A stretch of DNA of 64,000 nt from NCBI GenBank assembly GCA_033439795.1, contig JAUTDP010000016.1, positions 310,001-374,000 of the forward strand, written 5' to 3'. This document shows, in pieces, positions 11,402-22,492 of this stretch (its first letter is position 1; each line of letters opens with the position of its first letter). Both the position numbers and the translations under genes were made by a program. Under the pieces are notes generated by a model. The model saw nothing but the letters and a program-made list of their open reading frames with translations, was not told the DNA's origin and ran no database searches. The stretch comes from Sordaria brevicollis. Taxonomy: Eukaryota; Ascomycota; Sordariomycetes; Sordariales; Sordariaceae.

Positions 11402-12441
11402 GTTGCTGCTGATTGTGTCTGTAGAAGTTTGTTGTGGTGAAAATATTCAGCAGAATTTGGCTGAAGCAGGGCAAGGAAAGTCAAAACTCGGAAAGCTGCT
11501 TTTGTACCACCACTTGGCCCAGGTACAGGCGGAGCTGAGGTCAATGAGCATGTGAATGGGACAGCGCTCGTTTATGGAGGAATACATATCCCAACGGGCG
11601 AGAAGTGGAGGAAGAAGACCTAACCTTGGTGGCCCCCTCCACCCATCTCCATCTCTAGCCTTGCTAGTCTAGGAATAAGGTGAGTTACCGTTTCCCACAA
11701 CCTGCCCCAACGCCGACCATGAACCGACAAGAACAAGGTCCCGGTCACGTTCTTTGGTGGATCGAGATGGTGGTCGGGTCGAGTCGAGTCGGTAGAGATA
11801 GACATCGGTACGTGGCCTCCCACTTAAACTCGCTCCATCTTCATGCCTGAAATTCAATTTCCAACATGATGGAGTTTCACGACATCTCCATCTGTCATCC
11901 ATCATGACTCCATCAAAAAAGCTGCCTTTTCTCCACGGAACGGGCGCACAAGGTGCTGCTTCGGAATGACGATCTTGTCACAAGTCAATTCTGTGCAGAC
12001 AGCCATCGGATCCAAACTGCCGGTGTCGACCGTTGAGCCGGGGGGGCGAAACGAAGGTGAAACCGATATAATCGCTGGCAAAACATCATGACATGCTGCA
12101 CACCGCAGTCTGTTGATTTCGCGGTCGGAGCTAAAAGGCACGGGTGATTTCCTGAGGTTTATCTCCATCGAGTTAGCAACACCGGACAACCCCCATGGAG
12201 GTCGCACAGAGGTGTCGTCAGTTGAACGGTGATTGAGGTGGTCCAAATTTTCATGATGAAAAGGCGGAATTTTTTGTTGGTGTGCGACCGTTTGATATGA
12301 AGGATCAAATTTGGTTGCGATATCAAGGACTTCGATGCGATTGAGGACTTAAGTTGTCACTTGAAGTGTTGCGGGAAACAAAAGTTCACCGCCGCCCCCG
12401 AATCTGGAGTCCGATGTTGGAGTGTGGAGAGGGGTGTAAAA
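11402..12441. other. intergenic, no gene seen
   Basis: Upstream flank of the monooxygenase pseudogene. A 114-codon minus-strand frame (11902-12246) shows no domain or signal. No convincing gene. Confidence 0.5.
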
Positions 12442-12780
12442 TACGTTCCCAAACTCAAACGCCTGTGCAGTGTCTTGGCGGATGTGTGCGCGCGCACACA
12501 CAACTTTTTCGACAACTTTTTGGCATTTCGACCTTCGAAACGAAAGATGCGAATCAACGAACTTCATAGGAATTAAATATGAATAAGTACTATGATGGTC
12601 TTGAGAGCGGTAATTCCGAATTTATTATCAGTTTTCGAATATCTCCTCAAATTAAGGAGATACAAGCGAATAAAGTCCGGATATCTTCGTTCTTGAACGT
12701 TCGAATGTCAAAAGTGTTGTGTGTGCACGCACACACACCTCTGCCAAGACTGCACAGGCGCTTGAGTCCCGGAACGTACA
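12442..12780. repeat. imperfect inverted repeat, arms about 100 bp
   Basis: The left arm (about 12442-12550) and the reverse complement of the right arm (about 12683-12780) align over roughly 100 bp. Both contain CGCCTGTGCAGT, followed by a GTGTGCGCG(C)ACACACA-type stretch and a TTCGAACG-like segment. The spacer is about 130 bp and AT-richer. The arms differ by scattered substitutions and small indels. It could be a decayed MITE or a stem-loop locus; no target duplication was identified. Confidence 0.6.
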
Positions 12781-13605
12781 GGGGCGTAAGGTACCGGGGT
12801 TGGTGATGGATGGATGGTAACAAAAGGCGTAATGACGAAACGTCGTTTCTCCAACTTTCAACCACGATCAAGGGCTGATAAGCTTGAGGTTGACAGGTTG
12901 CGATTCTGGGATGAGCATTATGGCAACTAAATATTTCGACTGTGAAAGGAATAAAGACAAAGGATCCATGGATCGACAGCGAAAAAAAGAGTCGGGATCG
13001 AAGAGTGCACGGCCGGCATCCTCCTGGCCACAAAGCTACTTTGCCAAAGCATGAGGAAGGCACCACCTGTTGCAAGGAGCCATTGCAAGCAATGAGGAAA
13101 GAGTTCATCAACCCCGGCGGAGATTTATTTATTTCTCGTCACCCAGAGAGCTAGCAGGAACGAAGGAGGTCATTACCAGCCACAAGATTGATGGCTGATC
13201 GATACTTGGGAGGGGTACGAGAACATGGTGCTCACCCAATCTGGCACCCCTCTCGCCCTTCGCCTGGTTTTCTTCTTTCACTCTCCAAATTCAAGCACAT
13301 CACGGGCTTTCAAGTTCTGAGTTTCTCATCATCCGATATTTCCAAGTCTTTCTCTGGAAAAACAGTCGGACTGGGGTGTATCCCTCATCGCTCCCGTTCC
13401 ATATTCCTCGATGGGTGCGTTCAATCTCTCAGTCACTCACTGGCTGAAATGGCAATCCTCTCGATCTCTTCCTGTCCTCATCATAATCAGTCATTCGTTC
13501 AACGCGCGGCGAAACTATACTTCGATCCGTCATCCATCAGATCTTCCACCTCAGCCATGATGCACCATCACAATCCCCTTCAACCCCTTCGCCACCTCAT
13601 CCAAG
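12781..13605. other. intergenic, no gene seen
   Basis: No supported frame. Includes the likely 3' flank of the minus-strand F-box gene. Confidence 0.5.
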
Positions 13606-15150
13606 TCACCACCCCGCACTCTCCGTATTCTCAAGCGTTTCAGTCTCATACTCCTCAGGCACCACCAGCTCTCCAGTCCTCAAATCCCTATTCCTGACCG
13701 CCGCCTCCCACCTCTCCTGTGCGAGCCTACACCACCGAAAATGCTGCAAATACTCATCCCTCGAATACACCAACTTCCTATACTGGCCCATGCCCAACCT
13801 CAGCTCCATCCACGCTGCCGAACTTCTGGCCACTTCCGGGTCGTCGGGGTACTCTGTCACACGCGACGCGAGGAGACAGCCCCAGCATATATGGCTAGAG
13901 GGACCCGGGTGGCCTTGACGCTGGTCGGCAGAGACGTGAGGCAACCAAACAGCCATATACCGAAACAGGGCAAACGCTCGGAACTCGTCCTCCGTTATGC
14001 CGTACGGCCTTCTATAAAGCGGCGTTGCACTGGCGACGTTGTACAGAGTCTCGCCTGTGAAGCTGGCCGGTAGCTGAATCGTCACCTCCCCCTTGCTAGT
14101 CTTTCTCCTTTTGCCTTTGGTCGTGTACGCGGCTTCGAATTCCAGCGGGAGAGGTAACCGCAGGAAGGGATCGTCTGGCCCGCCTTTGACGTAGATTTTG
14201 TTGCTTCTGTATTGTGGTCTTGCCTCCTTTTCTGGTTCTTGTTCCTCTTCTTCCCGCTGTACGACCTTTATCCACTTGAGCCCACCAGCAGCACCAACTT
14301 CCCTCGTCTGCGTCAACTCCAACCTGAGATCCGCAAAGATAATTCCCTGCGTCAGGCACGCCCAGCATTTCCTGCTCAGACCGGGAGTCAGGAGAAGAAC
14401 AAACGGCCCTGGGTTGAAACACCCTTCACACAGGTGTGCCTTCTTTCCTGTCATCAACCTCTTCAACCCCCAAAAAGTCCAAAACTGAGCGGCTCCCGTG
14501 CGAAGCAGGATGGCTACCATCTGCGAAGCATGTTCAATGGCAAACTGGACGTCCCTGAGAGAGGATACAAGAGCGGAGAAACGGCGAGAGCAGCATTTAA
14601 GAGACCAAAGCGTAGCAATAGAGAGACGCTCGCAAATCTGGGTAAAGATCTCGTGGGGGAGAGACTCCAGGGACGCGGGAGGCGGCGGTTGTGCTTCCAT
14701 GTCCCCTGTTGCAGCTTCCACATCACCAACCCCCATCGACCCCATCGCCGTCGTCAAAAACTCCGATCCCATTTTTAATCCCGAACATTCCTCTTCATCA
14801 GCTGTCTCACACCCCCACCCCCACAACCTCCTCGCCCACCCCGCCGCCTCCTCCGTCGCACTCAACACATTCCTCAAATACCACTCCGGCGGATAAGTAA
14901 CCACGCTCAAGAGCTGATCCGTGTCGATCTCAGCCAGCAGCTTGTCAAGCGGGTACGGCTCCCTGGAGCGCGCGATCTCGGGCATCGATGAGCCGCGGGT
15001 GTAGGCAGCTTCGGCATCGGATGATCGCGCAAGCTGGTTTACCCCGTTGTTTCGCGTTGTGAAATAGCTTGGGGGGTGGTAATCGGGGAGGAGGCGGAAG
15101 AGTAATGTGTTGTTGCCTTGTTGATGTGGGGGGGTGGGTTGGGGTGGCAT
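13606..15150 (-). CDS. F-box protein
   Basis: Single-exon gene of 514 residues. An F-box motif lies at about 161-205 (SLESLPHEIFTQICERLS, then the LKCCSRRF segment), the usual adaptor for SCF ubiquitin ligase Skp1 binding. Two CxxC pairs follow (CEGC and CWAC) in a region that reads like a small zinc-binding module around residue 240-270, an arrangement often seen in fungal F-box proteins. The C-terminal half is unrecognised but of ordinary globular composition. The start at 15150 begins a Pro/Gln-rich segment; Met56 is another possible start. The degradation target cannot be inferred. Confidence 0.82.
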   Translation of the reverse strand: MPPQPTPPHQQGNNTLLFRLLPDYHPPSYFTTRNNGVNQLARSSDAEAAYTRGSSMPEIARSREPYPLDKLLAEIDTDQLLSVVTYPPEWYLRNVLSATEEAAGWARRLWGWGCETADEEECSGLKMGSEFLTTAMGSMGVGDVEAATGDMEAQPPPPASLESLPHEIFTQICERLSIATLWSLKCCSRRFSALVSSLRDVQFAIEHASQMVAILLRTGAAQFWTFWGLKRLMTGKKAHLCEGCFNPGPFVLLLTPGLSRKCWACLTQGIIFADLRLELTQTREVGAAGGLKWIKVVQREEEEQEPEKEARPQYRSNKIYVKGGPDDPFLRLPLPLEFEAAYTTKGKRRKTSKGEVTIQLPASFTGETLYNVASATPLYRRPYGITEDEFRAFALFRYMAVWLPHVSADQRQGHPGPSSHICWGCLLASRVTEYPDDPEVARSSAAWMELRLGMGQYRKLVYSRDEYLQHFRWCRLAQERWEAAVRNRDLRTGELVVPEEYETETLENTESAGW

Positions 15151-16120
15151 TGTTGGTGATATAGCTTGGGCATACCCAAGAAGTGGTGATATGGCGAGGG
15201 TGATGACGAGGTGGAAGGGAGTTTGAAGGTGAGCATAGCTGATATATGTGAAGTGCGATAGATAGGGGCTGATAAGAGCGAGATCGAGATCGTGATGGTG
15301 CTGACTATAGTAGAGTAAGTACCAAGATGAGGGGCTGGGCTTGCTGACACGCCCTTCGAGTGTGTCGGGGCTTATTGGTAAAGGTGTTCCATTGGTTGAT
15401 GCTGACCTTTTTTACATTAAGTGATCCAATGGGTCTTGAGATATGAGCATGAGCTTCTTTTGCCACTTGAGGAAAACGGTGTCGCGGCCGCTTCGTTTCC
15501 GCTTTTGATAGCTGCCGGTTTCTAAGACTGCGAGTCGCTAACCAATTCAATCGAGAATGAGCCCCGGTATAGCTTCATTGGATACTGCTATTGTGTCTGA
15601 TACTAATGAAGAACTGGTAAGTCATTGTTGATGTAAGACCGAACGTCGTCTGTCCTTGTTCATGGATCTTTACTCGCTCGGATACTTTTGTGTGTGATTA
15701 GACTCGACTGGACTGGGGAGGGGATGGGGGAGAAATGGTGGATGAGAAGAAATGGGTATATAACTGAAGAATAGGTACATACTGCTTGTATACGCCTAAC
15801 TCCTTTATGCGCTGCTGCCCATACGAGAAAAAAAAAACTTGCCAATGCCCAACTCCCTTGAATGCGCTACCGGTACCCTCGCGGGATCCTTTGTTGTGTT
15901 TCCATTTGCGAATACAGCGAGCGCTCCTGGTATCTCTCTGCTCGGGAGACCTACCTGCCTGCCATAGCCATGTCGACAGACTCCTAAGCAACCACCTCTT
16001 GCCCGGGCATGTTCAGTCGCCGCTACCACGGAATACTTGATGATGATATCCTCGAGCAAGGCCTTTCGGGACCAAGATCAGACTCCCTCCTCCGCGCATG
16101 GCCACCTCTTCCTTCTGTCT
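15151..16120. other. intergenic, no gene seen
   Basis: Short frames only. Contains the 5' flank of the F-box gene and the 3' flank of the dynactin p25 gene, both minus strand. Confidence 0.5.
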
Positions 16121-16986
16121 TCAACCCGTCGCCGGCACCGGATTATTCCCCACAGTCTTATACAACTCCCTCAACTCAAACGCCTCAATCCCGCCCTCTG
16201 GAATCTCGCCTATAATCCTCGCCGGCTGGCCTGCCACGATGCTAAAACTCGGAATCACCATATTCGGCGGTACCACTGACCCATCCAAAACCTTGACGTA
16301 GTCCTTGATGATGGCAAACTCGCCAATTACTACCTTGGCGCCGATGTGCACGTGGTTACCGATTTGCGCGGCCTGCACGACGGTGCCAGGGCCGATGTAG
16401 ACGTGGTCCCCGAGGCGGAGGGGCATGTGGGTGAATACTCTGTACATACATTTCTCTCTTGTTAGCCATCTGTTTCTACTTGAGATGTTGCGGTTGCGGG
16501 CAAGTTTTCCATTTTCCAATTTCCAGCCAACAATCCATCGCATCGCTTTCCAGCCGAAAGCCAGTCAATCCGGTCGCCCACTTCCCAACCGTCAACAAGC
16601 CGACAATCCCCCAACTCAGCATAGCTGGTCGGTCGAAGAACAGAGAGGGATAGTCACCGAAAGAAACAACAGAAAGAGAAGTACTAACCCCTTATAAACC
16701 CTCCCCGGCGGCCTCAAACAACACCCCCGACTCAAGAAACAGTATCTCCCTATGGCAACCGCCGTATTACTCCCTCCCGGCCCCCCACTTCCACCTGCAC
16801 TACCTCCCGCAGAGGAGTGAGAGGAGGGAATGGTCCGCGCCAAGTCCCCACGGATCATGACGTCCGGCTGGATGACGGTTTTGCCGCCGAGCATAATGTT
16901 TTGGGTGCCGACTAGGGTGGCTTTGCGGGCGACTTTGTTGCCGGTGTCGGTTTCTATGTATTCGCCGCGGGGGGGCGGCGGGACAT
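16121..16986 (-). CDS. dynactin subunit 5 (p25), start region frameshifted
   Basis: Left-handed beta-helix protein matching dynactin p25, a pointed-end component of the dynein cofactor dynactin. The minus strand reads RGEYIETDTGNKVARKAT, then QNIMLGGKTVIQPDVMIRGDL, and after the intron KGVFTHMPLRLGDHVYIG, VVQAAQIGNHVHIGAKVVIG and LDGSVVPPNMVIPSF, all p25 landmarks. Exon 1 ends at 16689; the intron is 16688-16440 (249 bp, GTTAGT...TACAG); exon 2 is 16439-16121. The only well-placed ATG (16986, context TTCACAATGTC) is one base out of frame. A run of seven C just downstream would need eight to read MSRRPPRGEYIET. The in-frame alternative further upstream starts with TTG. I therefore infer a one-base homopolymer loss, real or artefactual. 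A Gly/Ser-rich insertion follows RGDLARTIP. Confidence 0.85.
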
Positions 16987-18008
16987 TGTGAAGGTGGGAT
17001 GGGGGTGGTTGGCGGGGGTGGTGTCTGTTTGTGGTGGGAGGGGGAAAGTTGGGTTCGGTCAAAGGTAGGAGGGTCGAGATATTGGTAGGTAGGTAGTAGG
17101 AGTGCGAAATTCGTGGTGGTTAGGATGTTGTGTGAGGCGGGAGAGGCTGTGCGAGAGGTTGTCGTTTGGCGGTGGTGGTGGTGATGTCGTTTGGTGTTTG
17201 GTGACAATTTCGGCGAGCACCTTGACGGTTTCGAACTCTGGCGGTTGACAACGCGACGGATCCCCAGTGCCGATTTCAACCAGGGTCAAGTCAATCCTTT
17301 CATTTTATTGGTCAATCAAGCAAACACTGTGGATACCCTCAAGGGAGCTTGGGCCACTCATTGCGGACCACACGGCGGACCCTCAGCGGATAACAGGCGG
17401 GGTGCCCCTGCTCTCCCGTCAAGACCGCTGAAGCTGATGGGCTGGGGCTGTCGATTCGCTATCGTCAGTTCCGCGTCTTCCACTCGCAGCTCCAGGTTGA
17501 AGCCCTGACTTCCGTTCATCGAGGCCCAACAACGGAAGACGGAGCTGGAGCTGGAGGTGATGGATCTCGACAAGACAAGACCTGCGGTGAGCGAATGGAG
17601 TTGACAAAATCGCCTCATTTTTTTGGAGTTAGGACAAGCATGAGAACATCAGCCCATGTCCTTGTCTTTTCTTGATGACTTTTAGTTTTATATCTCTTGT
17701 TGATTCCCTCTTTTATCTTTACTCGTGAAGCTGTTAATACCAACCCCTGAATGCCCTCATTTTTTTACTATCTAAACAACCATGTCCGCCCAAAACCAAC
17801 AACCAACAGCCAACAACGCCTCCTCAGGGGCAGCCTCCCTCTACCTCTTCAACATCTCCCACGTATCCCACCTCTCCCACCCCTCCTATTACATCAACTC
17901 CCGCCCCTCAACAACAACATCCAGTCCATCCCCACCACCATCACCACCAACCTCAACAACCGACGAACCCTCCCCCACGACAATATCCCAATCCCGCCTC
18001 CGCGTCCT
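16987..18008. other. intergenic, no gene seen
   Basis: Contains the 5' leader of p25 and the 3' flank of the rhodanese gene. A minus-strand frame at 17358-17618 begins with a mitochondrial-presequence-like stretch but then becomes nondescript; it is not accepted as a gene. The + strand frames near 17751-18350 are antisense to the rhodanese. Confidence 0.5.
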
Positions 18009-18752
18009 TCACTGGCTCTTCGCCCTCTCCCACACAGAACCCTCAAACCCCTCCACAAACTCCAAATACTCCCCCCCAGCCGCCACCCACCCTTTAATCC
18101 CCCCCAGCAAAGCCAAGCTCTGAATCCCCCCCGCCGACTCGGTAGAGGTATCGCCAACCTTAACAAGATAATCCGAAAACCAGCGGGCGCAGCGAGATCC
18201 GCGCCCCGTCGAGGAACCGCAGTAGAAAATGACTTTGGTGGTGCCGGCGGATTTGAGGAGGGTGTAAAGCGTGGGGAGGGTGGGATGCAGGGATTGGGCG
18301 GGGAGGTTGAGGGAGGAGGAGAGGGTGCCGCCCTGTGGATGGATGGTTAGATTGGGGAAGAGGAGGGGAGGGGATGGGGATGGGAAAGGAAAAGGGGAAG
18401 GGTAGGGGGATAGAACTGGGGAGGGACAGGAAGGGAAGGGGAGAGAAAGAAACGGGAAGGGAGGGGCAACGAAAAGGTGAAGGGAAAGGAAGGGGAGGAA
18501 CATAATGAGAGGGAAAAGGGCAAACAAGGGAAAAGGCAAACGAACCTCAAAATCGTTACGCCGGAGGTCAACGAGGATGAAATCCTTACCGGCCTTCTCT
18601 CCGGTGTTGCCCTTGAGCATCTCCAGCACTTCCTCGCGGGAGATGGTCTTGAGGTCGGATTGAGGCTCGGGGAAGGCGGCGTACCATGGCGCTGGCGCTG
18701 GCGCTGGCGCCGCTTGAGCCGCTTGAGCCGCTGTTTCCGGGGCTGTGGACAT
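18009..18752 (-). CDS. rhodanese-domain protein (Cdc25/Acr2-like)
   Basis: Two exons, 18752-18546 and 18332-18009, with a 213-bp intron (GTTCGT...CCACAG); spliced protein 176 residues. After an Ala/Pro-rich N-terminus (1-25) the rhodanese fold runs from ISREEVLEML to the C-terminus. It includes FILVDLRRNDFE before the intron, GGTLSSSLNLPAQSL after it, and the active-site loop FYCGSSTGRGSRCA with catalytic Cys, as in small fungal Cdc25-like or arsenate-reductase-like rhodaneses. Enzymatic substrate (thiosulfate, arsenate or phosphoprotein) cannot be decided. The intron is a multiple of three with no in-frame stop, so unspliced RNA would encode 247 residues with a 71-residue Pro/Phe-rich insert just after NDFE. 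Confidence 0.85.
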   Translation of the reverse strand: MSTAPETAAQAAQAAPAPAPAPWYAAFPEPQSDLKTISREEVLEMLKGNTGEKAGKDFILVDLRRNDFEVRLPFPLFALFPLIMFLPFLSLHLFVAPPFPFLSLPFPSCPSPVLSPYPSPFPFPSPSPPLLFPNLTIHPQGGTLSSSLNLPAQSLHPTLPTLYTLLKSAGTTKVIFYCGSSTGRGSRCARWFSDYLVKVGDTSTESAGGIQSLALLGGIKGWVAAGGEYLEFVEGFEGSVWERAKSQ

Positions 18753-20011
18753 TTTTGATCTTGACGATGATTTTCAAAATTCCGAAATGGAAGGAGGCTC
18801 AAATTTGAGAAGACGGGTTGAATCAAACAGACGGCGATTATATGGCTTCGGCGCCATGGACGATTGCTGCTACGACACACACAATCGATCACGCAAACGA
18901 GGATCACCCTTTCTTGGCGGTTAGTCACCAGGGAGCTCTCTGATTGGTTGAGAGAGGAAGAATGCCGAGGCTGGCCGATGTTTGTCCGGAATAATCCTGG
19001 TTTTGTTGGAGAGAGGGAAAACATCACGGCGCTTTGGAAAACCGCGACACCGATACAAAGAAGACGACATCATCAACCTTTTTTTTTTTTTTTTTCGGAG
19101 AAGCTGTATATTCCTTTTTGTCGAAAAAACATGGAGCGGGCAACTTTTTGAACGGGTCGTTATTCGGTACGCAAAATTGTTCGGCGTTCCCGGACTAAAA
19201 CGGGGAACCCTTCGATGCTCACCTTCCCGGCTCAACTTGCTCGTTGATCAGATGTTGCCCTGAGAGCAAGGCCTTATGTCGAGGTGCGAGACACGGACAG
19301 GATTCTTGATGGAATAGTTGAGGGTCTAAGGCGGGGCGCTCGAGGAGAAGAGCATGGCAGAAAGGGGCAGAAGGAAGTTGGCAGCTGACAGAAGTTGTTC
19401 CTCTGTCTCAGTGGAAGCTCAGCCTGCTACTTGACTCGCTTGATACGCATTTATCAACATGGTGTGGCAGGCAGTGGGCAACGGCAACACTGCTCTGTTT
19501 CCAAACGAAAAGATATGTGTTCTTGGGCGTTGCTCTCCGGCACGTTACCTCTGGCTGCAATATCCAAGTACAACCTTTTACCCGCTTTTGCTTTTCTGCG
19601 TCTCATAATCTCCGGCCTTCCCCGCCTTTTTACGAACATGTCAACATCCATATGAGAGCGGTCCGGATCCAAGCTGCTGGGACAGCCTGGGCTTTCATGA
19701 GTCGAGCCAAGGAGAAGTTAATAACTTGTTGGCTGCACCTGCTCGTCGGCAACGCTCGCTCGACGCTCTCAAGCCTCCATCGACACCACATTGGGAGGAG
19801 ATAGGTATGGGTTCTCGAAATCAAGCCCGATCATCCATGGCTGGCCATCTGGGTTTTCGTCCTCTTGAGAGACACGAATGAAGCTATAAGAAGGCGAACA
19901 GACGGGATGGACACAACGCTCTGCTCATCGCTAGCTCTTTCAATCCATCAGTCGCCATCTTCTGAAACCAATCAGCCTTTAGCAACTTGAACACTTGACG
20001 AAAAATCAACA
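18753..20011. other. intergenic, no gene seen
   Basis: A T-homopolymer lies at about 19080-19096. No supported frame. The right end is the likely promoter of the small secreted protein gene. Confidence 0.5.
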
Positions 20012-20221
20012 ATGAAGTTCACCATCTGCCTCTCCCTCTTCGCCACAGCGATACTCGCAGCTCCTCCTACATTCTTCGACCCCAACTCCATGGACCCAAA
20101 AGCCCTAGCCGCACTCAAGACGTGCGGTGGCGGTACGGGCTATTGCAGCGATGGGAAATGCTGGTGCTCTAACTATTGCGAAGTTGGATTTTGCCCTTGG
20201 AGTCCTTGTGGGAAGTGCTAG
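20012..20221 (+). CDS. small cysteine-rich secreted protein
   Basis: Intact 69-residue frame with an excellent start context (ATCAACAATGAAG). Residues 1-16/17 are a textbook signal peptide (MKFTICLSLFATAILA). The mature part has a short pro-like stretch (about 18-36) and then eight cysteines in the last 32 residues, spaced C-x6-C-x4-C-x1-C-x3-C-x4-C-x4-C-x2-C, enough for four disulfides. The family is not recognised. The form fits fungal antimicrobial-like or effector-like peptides, but no activity is inferred. A possible 3' UTR intron (GTGAGT at about 20240 to GACAGCAG at about 20295) follows the stop. Confidence 0.75.
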   Translation: MKFTICLSLFATAILAAPPTFFDPNSMDPKALAALKTCGGGTGYCSDGKCWCSNYCEVGFCPWSPCGKC

Positions 20222-22492
20222 TTCACTCTAGGGCTCAAAGTGAGTGCCTCTGTCACGATCACCGACGGGTGGCAGATGGTTGACACTGACAGCAGAGCCC
20301 AAAACATGGACTGGCCTTGAAGATGACAGGTTTTTTCTTTGGAGCAAGTCTCGTGATCGGGGAAGGGAAAGGGTCAGTTAAGGAAGGAGTAGCGGACGGA
20401 GGAGGTGCCTGCCAGGTGACAGCTGAGATGCAGACATGAGCTGTGAGAAAGGAAAGAGCGAAGTGCTGCGTATTTCAGAACACCTAAAATTTTCACATCG
20501 GGGATTTGGGAAGGAACGATTCTACTTGGAAGGGAGGGCACGGATTGAGCACGAAACTTCGTCTTTCCAAAATGCATTTCAATCCTTGCATCCATTTTTC
20601 CCCCCCTTGATGCTCTTTGCCGAATCGAACATGCACATACACACATGCATCACCTCCGCGCCATCGTGGAAGTATGCTGCTTTCCTGTCCCACCGCTCCA
20701 TGATGGCGCTTCTCCTGCAATAATCATGCCTGCTTTTCACTTTTTCCGCATCATGTCCCCCATTGCTCAATATCTCGCCCCAGATCAACGTCCGTCCCGC
20801 CCTCAATCGCAGCTCCGGCGAACCCGAGGGAAACGCATTGCCGATCAACTATTTGACCTCAATCTCACGGCGGCTTGCATATTACATGCGATGTATGCCC
20901 AAGGAGTGGTCACCAACGGATGTTCGGCAAGTTCACCCCCGTTGTTGGCTGGCTATGTTGCGCACGAGAGGAAAGGTTACTGGCGCGGCTCAAAGGACAA
21001 GTGCTGACAAGATATCATCAACTCAAAAGACCCCTAGAGCATTTCACTGCTACTCCAAAGATCCCAATAACGTCCGACGACAGTATTACCATCCAAACGA
21101 TCGAACTACGACGACAGTCTACCATATCAACGCATGTCGTTGACTCCCAACCCTTCCAGAAACACTTGTCAACTTGGCATCCGGCACTTGTCCCTGCCAA
21201 TGCTCTTGGCTTACACTCCTCGATGCTTGATTCAAGCCACCGCGCCATCTCCCGAACTTCGTCGCTCCATTCTTCCTCTCGAGCTCGCCCAAGACCTACC
21301 GACCATACACCCTCACGGAAGCTCATCCCGTCCCGCGCATGCAGATGGCACTATGGGTCGCTATAGACAAAGGCGAAGTAGCGCCGAACGGCATTATTTT
21401 TCGTGCAGACTGGACGGCAACGTCGCATTCTGGCGTTGAACCGCGCATCCCATACTTGCCGTGCCGCTCCTCAACGGCGGTAGGGTAAGGTACATTAGCC
21501 TGATATTGGTACTTGCAACGGCATCGCGGACATAACAATGGGTGCCGGGATGGAGTTGCCCAAGCTCTCTTCTCTGTATGGACATGGCATTTCGAGTATC
21601 GAGAAGTCCTCTAAAAGAACGAGGAAAAGGTCCATTACCAGGGCTGTGGTAGAATAGCAGTTAATGGGGCAAGGAAGCCTCCAGAACATCAACACCATGG
21701 TAGGGAAGCTGAAGAACATATGGAAGCCAACTTGAGAAGAAACAGAAGATGCTACACTGGCCGTCCGGACCTGGGTGGGTGCGCCTCTCCCTTCCACACC
21801 ATGCACGTTGGATCTCTTGTCATTCTGGGCGATCGGCTTCAGCCTAACCGGACCTCATTCGTTCAATCACTGACCTCAATCTTCCCCATCCAGGCTAAAC
21901 CATCAATTCGCGCGCTCCTTTCTTCCCGGCGCAAGTCATTGCCTGTCTGGCGGCTGACAGCTCAAACGAAAGGCGACTGTCAGGGATAAACACGACGAGG
22001 GCACCACCGGACCCCGGATCTGCATCCTGCCAATTCCTTGTGTTTACGCAGCAATATGGAGAAACCGTCCGGCTGTAGGTCCGGCTTGCCTAGGCCAACC
22101 CAGAACTGGACGATCCTTCCTCAGACTTGCTTTGACTGGAAGAACTCGCCTGCCGTGAGGAGGACAGCATGGAGATTGAACCAACAACAAACCATCACTC
22201 CACGTTTCCGACTCATCGGGTCTTTCCAGCCAGTTACATTTATCGTTCTGATATTTGATGCTATCTGGAGGGACAACAGACGGCCTACCATGTCCACGGG
22301 GCTCCCCAGCTGTTGGATCCTAGTCGAGAGGACGGCATCTTGAAGCATCTCTACGCCATATATGCACGACCCGGTCTCTGCCCCCTTCCCCTGGAGTTCC
22401 CTTCTCTTGTCAAGCCCGGTCTCTACACCGTGCCTCACCTTCTACCTCACTCACCCAAGCCCAACAACTAGTCACCATCATACACAGTCAAC
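20222..22492. other. intergenic, no gene seen
   Basis: About 2.2 kb with only short overlapping frames. The last 300 bp is the likely promoter and 5' UTR of the sugar transporter; it ends in a pyrimidine-rich stretch and ACAGTCAACATG context. Confidence 0.5.

Noticed and set aside
17358..17618. Minus-strand frame beginning like a mitochondrial presequence
   Set aside because: Only the first 30 residues look like a presequence; the rest has no features and no exon could be joined convincingly.
17751..18350. 199-codon + strand frame
   Set aside because: Antisense to exon 2 and the intron of the rhodanese gene; Pro/Asn-rich shadow composition.
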